64,000 nucleotides of DNA from Candidatus Omnitrophota bacterium (lineage in GTDB: Bacteria > Omnitrophota > Omnitrophia > Omnitrophales > Aquincolibacteriaceae): contig JACPXK010000042.1 of the NCBI GenBank assembly GCA_016196565.1, positions 1-64,000 of the forward strand, given 5' to 3'. Position 1 is the stretch's first letter. Every line of letters begins with the position of its first letter. Shown here piece after piece: positions 1 through 4,860 of this stretch. The notes beneath the pieces were generated by a model. The model was given only the letters and a program-made list of their open reading frames with translations, was not told the origin of the DNA and searched no databases. A program made the position numbers and the translations under genes.

Positions 1-1
1 A

Positions 2-604
2 GGCTATCAACTGATCTGGAGTGGTCAGTACGAAAATATGCAGCGTGTCAAAGAGAGGCTCAAAATCGTTGTGCCCGTTACTTTCTTTATTATCTTCCTT
101 CTTCTTTATATGAATACAGGGTCGGCCGTGAAAACCGGAATTATTCTTATGGCCGTTCCTTTTTCCTTAATTGGAGCAGTCTGGCTCCTTCATTTTCTTG
201 GATACAATATCTCCATCGCAGTTTGGGTGGGAATGATTGCACTCATGGGTCTTGACGCAGAGACGGGTGTGTTCATGCTTTTATTTTTAGATCTTGCCTA
301 TAACGATAGGGTGAAAGAAGGAAGAATGAAGACCCGCGAAGATCTTACTGAAGCGATTATTCACGGCGCCGTAAAAAGAGTTCGTCCCAAAATGATGACG
401 GTGATGGCCGCATTTATCGGTCTTTTACCGATTATGTGGTCGCAAGGGACGGGAGCCGATATGATGAAACGCATTGCAGCGCCGATGGTAGGCGGACTTT
501 TTACTTCGTTTCTTCTCGAACTCCTTGTTTATCCAGCCGTCTACTCGATTTGGAAATGGAAATTTGAAATGAAAGAAGGAACCGTTATGCCGAAAACCCG
601 TTGA
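2..604 (+). CDS. Heavy-metal efflux RND pump, C-terminal fragment (CusA/CzcA type)
   Basis: This is the C-terminal end of an inner-membrane RND transporter that exports metal cations by proton antiport as part of a tripartite envelope complex. The reading frame is open to the window edge, and the residues before the first Met (G-Y-Q-L-I-W-S-G-Q-Y-E) match the CusA family just ahead of its last membrane block. The visible part has hydrophobic segments near VVPVTFFIIFLLLY, GIILMAVPFSLIGAVW, ISIAVWVGMIALMG, MTVMAAFIGLLPI and the final GGLFTSFLLELLVYPAVY. GLDAETGVFMLLFLD and VRPKMMTVMAAFIGLLPIM are typical of the HME-RND subfamily. A MerR-controlled metal operon lies about 300 bp downstream, so the region looks like a metal-resistance cluster. 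The metal cannot be told from this fragment, because the selective Met/Asp positions lie upstream. Confidence 0.9.
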   Translation, partial: GYQLIWSGQYENMQRVKERLKIVVPVTFFIIFLLLYMNTGSAVKTGIILMAVPFSLIGAVWLLHFLGYNISIAVWVGMIALMGLDAETGVFMLLFLDLAYNDRVKEGRMKTREDLTEAIIHGAVKRVRPKMMTVMAAFIGLLPIMWSQGTGADMMKRIAAPMVGGLFTSFLLELLVYPAVYSIWKWKFEMKEGTVMPKTR

Positions 605-638
605 AATACGAGGCCATCATTAAAGGAAATGACAGCCG

Positions 639-806
639 ATGAAGACAAAGCGGCACTCGAAGAGTCAATATCAGAATAAGAAAGGGATCTTAAATCGCGT
701 CTCGAAAACAGGCGCCGGTTTTGCAGCTGGCGCCCTCGTGATCTGGGGAGCAGTTTCATTGAAGCCATCTCTCTTCTCAGCGAGAAATATCCCGTCAATC
801 AGCTAA
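639..806 (+). CDS. Small hypothetical membrane protein, 55 aa
   Basis: An uninterrupted 55-codon ORF follows the efflux pump by 34 bp, with AAAGGA at 622-627 as a possible ribosome site. The N-terminus is strongly basic (MKTKRHSKSQYQNKKG). It is followed by one hydrophobic stretch, roughly residues 25-42 (AGFAAGALVIWGAVSL), and a short polar tail. This layout fits a single-span inner-membrane peptide with its N-terminus inside. I do not recognise a family. It could be an accessory peptide of the efflux pump or a chance ORF. An overlapping reverse-strand ORF exists but has no plausible ribosome site or family features. Confidence 0.4.
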   Translation: MKTKRHSKSQYQNKKGILNRVSKTGAGFAAGALVIWGAVSLKPSLFSARNIPSIS

Positions 807-847
807 AATTAAATAAATAACAGAGTTCAAAAATGTTAATTTATGCC

Positions 848-879
848 TTGACTCTGGAGTATGCTCCAGAGTGTAGACT
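848..879 (+). promoter_or_regulatory. MerR-type promoter/operator with 20-bp spacer
   Basis: The -35 hexamer TTGACT (848-853) and -10 hexamer TAGACT (874-879) are 20 bp apart. A perfect inverted repeat, ACTCTGGAG (851-859) and CTCCAGAGT (864-872), sits between and overlapping them. An overlong 19-20 bp spacer filled by a dyad is the hallmark of promoters activated by DNA distortion by MerR-family regulators. The merR gene starts 18 bp downstream, so the site probably controls the whole merR-led operon, including merR itself. Confidence 0.85.
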
Positions 880-896
880 TATGGTGGAGGATCAAG

Positions 897-1364
897 ATGG
901 GAACTAAAGATAATCTCAGGCAGATCGGCGAGGTTGCAAAAGAAGCCGGCCTTTCGATTGATGCGATCCGCTATTACGAAAGGCTGGGTTTGGTGGAGAA
1001 TCCGATCCGAAGTGAAGGAGGTTTCAGGCTGTATGCAAAGCAGGCGGTTGAAAAGCTTAAGTTTATCCGAAAAGCGCAAACCCTGGGTCTAACATTATCC
1101 GAAATTAAGCAGATTATCCGGCAAAGCGAAAAGGGACTTGAAAGCTGTTGCAACTACGTGGGAGATCTCTTTCACAAGAAGCTCGAAGAACTTGAAATCA
1201 AGATGAACGAGCTCCGGAAAGTGAAGCGCGGACTCAAGGATCTTATGAGGCAATGGATCCCAATCGAAAAAGCCAAGACAAAACATTTTGTGGTATGCCC
1301 TCAAATTGAAGCGGAACGTCCTAAAAGAAAGAAAGGAAAAGAAAATGGCAAAAAGAAAAATTGA
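897..1364 (+). CDS. merR: MerR-family metal-responsive regulator
   Basis: This is a transcription factor that binds the dyad just upstream and activates by untwisting the promoter on ligand binding. The start at 897 is chosen because GGAGG (886-890) lies 6 bp ahead; an upstream in-frame ATG at 861 falls inside the operator. Residues 7-45 form the winged HTH (IGEVAKEAGLSIDAIRYYER), followed by the second helix set and a long dimerisation helix (about 88-118). Cysteines C84-C85 and C134 match the first and third mercury ligands of classical MerR. The central ligand is absent: the expected position reads LMRQWIP. The C-terminal tail is lysine-rich and its last 20 nt overlap the next gene. Membership of the MerR family is secure; mercury as the inducer is not. 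Confidence 0.9.
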   Translation: MGTKDNLRQIGEVAKEAGLSIDAIRYYERLGLVENPIRSEGGFRLYAKQAVEKLKFIRKAQTLGLTLSEIKQIIRQSEKGLESCCNYVGDLFHKKLEELEIKMNELRKVKRGLKDLMRQWIPIEKAKTKHFVVCPQIEAERPKRKKGKENGKKKN

Positions 1365-1614
1365 AGTATTCACAAGTGATTGCTTTCTATGTGATGAAAC
1401 AGTGGCCCTTGTCAAAGATCTCGCTTGTCCAAATTGCGAGGTCACGATTTATAACCTGGCTGACCCTTGCGAATCGAAAGTGTGCATTGACAAGGCAAAA
1501 GCTTATGGGGTAAATGCTGTCCCCGCAGTAGCGGTTGATGGAAAATTAGTCGAGTGTTGTCAGAGAAACAAAGTAAGCCGCGAGGCGCTTGTCGCTATCG
1601 GAATAGGCCAGTAG
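1345..1614 (+). CDS. Cysteine-rich thioredoxin-fold protein of mer-like operon
   Basis: An 89-aa small thioredoxin/glutaredoxin-like protein. The ATG at 1345 follows AAAGGAAAAG at a normal distance; a longer reading frame from 1288 would lie inside merR. The beta-alpha-beta start (KIEVFTSDCFLC) carries a CxxC pair (C13, C16) at the redox position, and a cis-Pro loop (NAVPAVAVDG) follows. Extra cysteines occur as CPNC, PCESKVC and ECC, far more than a plain thioredoxin has. In this operon it probably binds or reduces the metal, or passes it to the adjacent membrane protein. It overlaps merR by 20 nt and ends 3 bp before the next ATG, so translation is likely coupled. Confidence 0.75.
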   Translation: MAKRKIEVFTSDCFLCDETVALVKDLACPNCEVTIYNLADPCESKVCIDKAKAYGVNAVPAVAVDGKLVECCQRNKVSREALVAIGIGQ

Positions 1615-1617
1615 AAA

Positions 1618-1998
1618 ATGAAAGACAAACTTCCGAAACAGATTGCTTCGGTCGCGTCGGTCTTTTCATCAATCCTGGCGATTGTCTGCCTGCTTTGTAT
1701 TCCTGCTTTGGGTGCTTTTCTGGTATCCGTGGGATTAGGATTTGCCTTGAAGCTGGAGGTGTTAAAAGGGCTACTCGTTTTTTTCTTAATGGCGGCTCTT
1801 TTATCGCTTGGCTGGTCGATTAAGATTCACAGGAATTGGAAGATATTCTTTTTGGGATTAGTGGGCGCGGTTCTGATTTATTCAGGACGTTATCTTTGGC
1901 TTAATGTTTTATTGATGTGGGCTGGAGCCGTGATGCTGATAGGTGCCTCGTTTTGGAATCTCGCTGCCAAGTCTCAATGCCGCCAATGCAGCGAATAG
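1618..1998 (+). CDS. MerC-like membrane transport protein
   Basis: A 126-aa integral membrane protein with four predicted spans. The first span holds the pair C24/C27 in CLLCIPALGAFL followed by VGLGF. This resembles the mercury importer MerC, where a Cys-x-x-Cys-x-Pro motif in the first helix accepts Hg(II) and shuttles it inward. The C-terminus ends in CRQC, a second possible metal site on the cytoplasmic side. It starts 3 bp after the thioredoxin-like gene. MerT is the main alternative, but MerT has adjacent cysteines. The substrate (mercury or another thiophilic metal) cannot be settled here, and no MerA reductase is present in the window. Confidence 0.65.
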   Translation: MKDKLPKQIASVASVFSSILAIVCLLCIPALGAFLVSVGLGFALKLEVLKGLLVFFLMAALLSLGWSIKIHRNWKIFFLGLVGAVLIYSGRYLWLNVLLMWAGAVMLIGASFWNLAAKSQCRQCSE

Positions 1999-2017
1999 AT
2001 CTTGGAGGCTTAAACCA

Positions 2018-2201
2018 ATGATCCTTAAATCTGTGATCAAATGTCCTCATTGTGGTCATGAATCGGAAGAGGAAATGCCGACCGATCGGTGTGTCTTCTT
2101 TTACCCCTGCAAAAAATGTAAGGTCACTCTCCGGCCAAAGAAGGGGGGACTGCTGTGTCTTTTGTTCCTACGGGACTGTCAAATGTCCATCCAAACAGTG
2201 A
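2018..2201 (+). pseudogene. GDCCVxC-domain metal-binding protein, disrupted by a one-base frameshift
   Basis: The start at 2018 follows GGAGG and gives MILKSVIKCPHCGHESEEE, the start of the small GDCCVxC-domain family found in mer operons. The frame as written leaves the family after RPKK at a run of six G (2143-2148) and continues to 2245 with unrelated sequence. Removing one G restores G-D-C-C-V-F-C-S-Y-G-T-V-K-C-P and a stop at 2199-2201, giving the full family protein of about 60 aa. It is therefore either a recent pseudogene, a slippage or phase-variable site, or a homopolymer sequencing error. The intact product would be a cytosolic cysteine cluster protein assisting the MerC-like transporter. 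Confidence 0.8.
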
Positions 2202-2245
2202 AAATCATTGCATCGGCCACAGGTAGGTCAACTTTCCCTCGATAA

Positions 2246-2272
2246 GATTTTCCGCACACCTTGCGGAAAATC
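2246..2272. other. Perfect 11-bp hairpin at end of mer-like operon
   Basis: GATTTTCCGCA (2246-2256) and TGCGGAAAATC (2262-2272) are perfect inverted repeats around a 5-nt loop. No T-run follows on the plus strand, so it is not a classical intrinsic terminator, but its place after the mer-like operon suggests 3'-end formation or an element boundary. It ends 2 bp before the GTG of the next gene. Confidence 0.5.
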
Positions 2273-2274
2273 AC

Positions 2275-2916
2275 GTGAAGCATGTGGTATCTTTTATTCC
2301 AAGGGTGGAATCTGTGAAGAAGAGAAATCGAGCCAAAAATCCGCATGTTCGCGTCCGCTATGTTGATTTCCAGGATATTTCTTCCCTGGCCAATGAAGAG
2401 CTAGATCCTTTTAAGCAGGAAATCAGGGAAAAACTCATTCAGGATGCGGGTCGTGATTTAACTATCCAAAGAGAGCTGGCGGATGAAATCAAAAAGGGAA
2501 GGATTCAGTCCAAGAGGGATCAAAAGCGGCGCATCAAATATGCAGGGCTTACCGCGAAGCAATGGCGATGTTATAAATTGTTCTTTCCATCCCGAAACCG
2601 TAAGCGGAGGATAACGCTTCAAAAAGTTGCCAAAAAGCTGGGAATCAGTGTCTCGAGCGCATGGTCCCGCCGGGAACGGGCCAAGGATAAAATGAGGTAT
2701 GCCTTATCCCGTATGGAGGAATGCAAACGGATTGAGAGGAGTTTTGAAAACCGGGGCCTTTATGCCGGGAAATTGATCAAGGTTCTGCAGCTTTATTTTG
2801 AAAAAGGCTGGCCTCCGGCCAGGATTGCCAAATCGCTTCGATGCAGCCTGTCTTCGGTTTATAAGAATATTCAAACCATCCGCTGGCTTGCCAGAGTATA
2901 CGCTCCGAAAGAGTAA
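2275..2916 (+). CDS. DNA-binding protein with two sigma-70 region-4-like HTH segments
   Basis: A 213-aa, strongly basic protein. Residues about 112-145 (ITLQKVAKKLGISVSSAW then RRERAKDKMR) look like a sigma-70 region 4 or RNA-polymerase sigma-like HTH. A second HTH follows at about 178-208 (WPPARIAKSLRCSLSSVY). The N-terminal half is charged and mostly helical with no domain I recognise. The GTG start at 2275 is uncertain; other in-frame GTGs lie at 2284 and 2311. Its place ahead of a hairpin-rich stretch, a Replic_Relax gene and a serine recombinase suggests a regulator or replication/integration factor of that element. No function is assigned beyond DNA binding. Confidence 0.6.
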   Translation: MKHVVSFIPRVESVKKRNRAKNPHVRVRYVDFQDISSLANEELDPFKQEIREKLIQDAGRDLTIQRELADEIKKGRIQSKRDQKRRIKYAGLTAKQWRCYKLFFPSRNRKRRITLQKVAKKLGISVSSAWSRRERAKDKMRYALSRMEECKRIERSFENRGLYAGKLIKVLQLYFEKGWPPARIAKSLRCSLSSVYKNIQTIRWLARVYAPKE

Positions 2917-2967
2917 TCCGCCCAATCAGAAAAGCCACGAAACACAATTTGCGCACCTGTAGAAAAA

Positions 2968-3190
2968 GTTTCGAAAGAAACCGCTTATATGGTCCTAATA
3001 TAAGGAAGGGGTGTATTCCCTTCCATGGCGTTAAAGCCTGCGTTTTTGAAAGAACTTACCGGGTGCTAGAGAAAACCTGCCAAAGCACCCAGCGACCTCG
3101 AGAGAGGTAAGTCACGCACTTCGGGTCTTAAAGCCCTGCCTTGTGGGGGCATCAATCCCACAACAAATCGCGAACAGGCGCTTCCTGGCC
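2968..3190 (+). ncRNA. Candidate structured RNA (or origin), tandem hairpins with GNRA loops
   Basis: This is the first part of a 622-bp stretch (2917-3538) with no credible ORF. At least five perfect stems follow one another: GTTTC-GAAA-GAAAC (2968-2981); CTTATAT/ATATAAG (2984-3004); GGAAGGG/CCCTTCC (3004-3024); GGGTGCT/AGCACCC (3061-3090); ACCTC-GAGA-GAGGT (3095-3108); and TTGTGGG/CCCACAA (3141-3163). CAGG/CCTG follows near 3175. Two loops are GNRA tetraloops, which is a feature of folded RNA rather than of protein-binding DNA. I see no group I or II intron core, RNase P or tmRNA signature. It could instead be a hairpin-rich replication or transfer origin of the element. Confidence 0.4.
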
Positions 3191-3351
3191 TAGATAAAAA
3201 ATCGGGAAAAACTGACGGGATAATTGTGTCTCGGCAGAATTCATTTCAGAAAGGATCAACGCGATGAACCGCGTGACCGCTATCAATTTTATTCAGTTGC
3301 ATGACCAGAGAAACTGCCGGATTTGCCTCGGTACTACTTGGGGAGAAAGGG

Positions 3352-3370
3352 TGGGGTCTGCCAGACCCCA
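3352..3370. repeat. Perfect 9-bp palindrome
   Basis: TGGGGTCTG (3352-3360) and CAGACCCCA (3362-3370) flank a single central base. It lies between the tandem-hairpin stretch and the long hairpin ahead of the Replic_Relax gene, and could be an operator or part of an origin. Confidence 0.6.
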
Positions 3371-3396
3371 AGCGTTTCGTCGTAAGTCGTTCGCCT

Positions 3397-3507
3397 GCCT
3401 CGCACAAGCCGGCAAATCATTTTCCCAACTTCTCCCTCTCTACATGGAAACATTTTGGAGAGTGATCCAGAGATGGAGAAGTTGGGAAATGCCTTGTGCT
3501 CGGCAGG
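3397..3507. repeat. Long imperfect inverted repeat upstream of Replic_Relax gene
   Basis: The left arm (about 3397-3440) and right arm (about 3467-3507) are imperfect reverse complements. The best blocks are TCCCAACTTCTCC on the left against GGAGAAGTTGGGA on the right, plus GCACAAG/CTTGTGC and GCCTGCC/GGCAGGC. The loop is about 27 nt. It ends roughly 30 bp before the Replic_Relax start. It could act as a leader structure, a nicking or initiation hairpin, or the remnant of a miniature element. Confidence 0.65.
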
Positions 3508-3538
3508 CTGATCTTCGTCGTTTCGTGGAGGTGATTTT

Positions 3539-4468
3539 ATGATAATGCAGGAACGGGATTACAAGATCATGCATTGGATGAACATCATGAAACATTCTCA
3601 TCGAGAGGAAATTACGGATCTTTTCTTTCCTCCGGGCTGCAATCCCAAACGCGCCTCTTACCGGCGGCTGCTTAAGCTGATCGATGCCGGTTTGGTGAAG
3701 GTCGTTAGGATCCATAGCGACCCAAGGCCTCTCTATGTGCTGACTCATGCCGGTCTCGCTTTACTCCGGTCTATAGGCTTTCAGTATGTACCCGCTTTGA
3801 CGAAAGACACGAAGTTCAAACACTATGAGCACGATTACGGATTAATCAGACTAAGCAAATGGGCTCGTGATTTGAAAATCGCGATTTGGGTGCCGGAACG
3901 GGTTCTCCGGTCGATCAAGCCACGGGGAGCCTGTCCGGATGCACTGCTTCTTACTGCCAATGCCAATTATGCGGTTGAATATGAGCCCACACAAAAGGAG
4001 CCGTTTGAGCGGTATAAGGCGATATTTAGCCGCTACGAGGCCAGCAAATATGACGCGGTGCTTTATGTTCTTCCCACAAAAGCCCGGATTCAGAAACTGC
4101 ATGAAAAACTTGGCTACATCCAAAAGAAGATTTTCTTCATTGATGAAGAATCGCTTTTTCGGGATAAAGCCAAGGCGGTGTTTGTTTCCTCTTGTGAGAA
4201 GCTGCCAGTCGAGCAGTTGATTTATTGGTCTAGGGATGGCGAGGTTGAAGATCTGGAAAAAGATGAGCTTGAAAAGGTAATCCATTGCGAAGATCCGGAG
4301 GCCTGGAAAGACCGCAAGCTGCTGATTGGCGGTGGAGGGCATAGAAAGAGTGAAGATGAATCTTATGATTTTGATGGTGAATCGGACTCTGAACCAATGG
4401 AGGGCGACGAGGATGATCAAGAATCTTCAGACGGTGTCTGCGGAATCAAAAGGCCGCACAGCGTGTAG
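3539..4468 (+). CDS. Replication-relaxation (Replic_Relax) family protein
   Basis: A 309-aa protein with a winged-helix N-terminus (MIMQERDYKIMHWMNIMKHS; YRRLLKLIDAGLVKVVRIHS) followed by the family's nuclease-like core (HYEHDYGLIRLSKWARD; PDALLLTANANYAVEYEPT). Members are encoded on plasmids and integrative elements, and are thought to act in relaxation or initiation of replication. GGAGG at 3527-3531 lies 7 bp ahead of the ATG. The last 80 residues are acidic and low-complexity (DEDDQE region) and probably disordered. The large inverted repeat just upstream is a plausible target, which is inference. The family call is moderately strong; the biochemical role is poorly defined. Confidence 0.7.
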   Translation: MIMQERDYKIMHWMNIMKHSHREEITDLFFPPGCNPKRASYRRLLKLIDAGLVKVVRIHSDPRPLYVLTHAGLALLRSIGFQYVPALTKDTKFKHYEHDYGLIRLSKWARDLKIAIWVPERVLRSIKPRGACPDALLLTANANYAVEYEPTQKEPFERYKAIFSRYEASKYDAVLYVLPTKARIQKLHEKLGYIQKKIFFIDEESLFRDKAKAVFVSSCEKLPVEQLIYWSRDGEVEDLEKDELEKVIHCEDPEAWKDRKLLIGGGGHRKSEDESYDFDGESDSEPMEGDEDDQESSDGVCGIKRPHSV

Positions 4469-4552
4469 CCTTTTTACAAACCAATTCGGTAATCGCTGAT
4501 TGCCGAATCTGCGAGACATTCAGCGAATTTAACGAAAGGAGGTATCGAGCCT

Positions 4553-4729
4553 TTGCCGCATATAACCACTCAAGGGCAGGCGAAAAGAGATGCCAAAATC
4601 AGAGACGAAGAAGGACAGTATAGGTTGAGACAGTTTTACATGATCCTTTTGAAAGCGGATAAAGCCCGGCTGCTAGCTTTGCAGAACCAGAAGCAGTCTG
4701 ACAATCAGAAAAGCGAGAAGTCAGCTTAG
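4553..4729 (+). CDS. Small hypothetical protein, 58 aa
   Basis: A TTG start at 4553 sits 9 bp after a near-perfect ribosome site, AAAGGAGGT (4535-4543). The 58 codons end at TAG 4727-4729. The product is charged and helical (RDEEGQYRLRQFYMILLKAD), with a Gln/Lys/Ser-rich tail and no membrane segment. I do not recognise a family. It lies between the Replic_Relax and recombinase genes in the same direction. It could be a recombination directionality factor-like accessory peptide, but nothing in the sequence shows that. Confidence 0.55.
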   Translation: MPHITTQGQAKRDAKIRDEEGQYRLRQFYMILLKADKARLLALQNQKQSDNQKSEKSA

Positions 4730-4740
4730 ATTCGGTTAGC

Positions 4741-4794
4741 ACCTGCGCCGATGCGCAGGTACAATCCCGCAGCGGTAAAGGTGCCGCTGTCGGG
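4741..4794. other. Two adjacent hairpins before the recombinase gene
   Basis: ACCTGCGC-CGAT-GCGCAGGT (4741-4760) is a perfect 8-bp stem. CCCGCAGCGG (4766-4775) pairs with CCGCTGTCGGG (4784-4794) with one bulge. No T-run follows either. They may isolate the recombinase transcript or be recombinase-binding sites. A perfect -10 box TATAAT lies at 4831-4836, 30 bp before the recombinase ATG. Confidence 0.5.
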
Positions 4795-4860
4795 ACTAGA
4801 TTTGAGGCTGTATCCCAAGGGAGCATTGTGTATAATAACGTCAATTTAAAGAGGCTAAAC

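Noticed and set aside
541..798. 85-codon minus-strand frame between the efflux pump and merR
   Set aside because: Overlaps the end of the pump, has no family features and no ribosome site; the 55-aa plus-strand ORF is the better candidate.
2917..3538. Group I or group II intron, RNase P RNA or tmRNA in the hairpin-rich stretch
   Set aside because: No domain V, no P-Q-R-S core and no GAGGAAAGTCC-type conserved box could be found.
3264..3542. 92-codon plus-strand frame before the Replic_Relax gene
   Set aside because: It runs straight through the palindrome and both arms of the long inverted repeat, has a basic, unfamiliar composition and no ribosome site of note.
3851..4420. 189-codon minus-strand frame within the Replic_Relax gene
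   Set aside because: The plus-strand protein has family motifs and a strong ribosome site; the reverse frame has neither.
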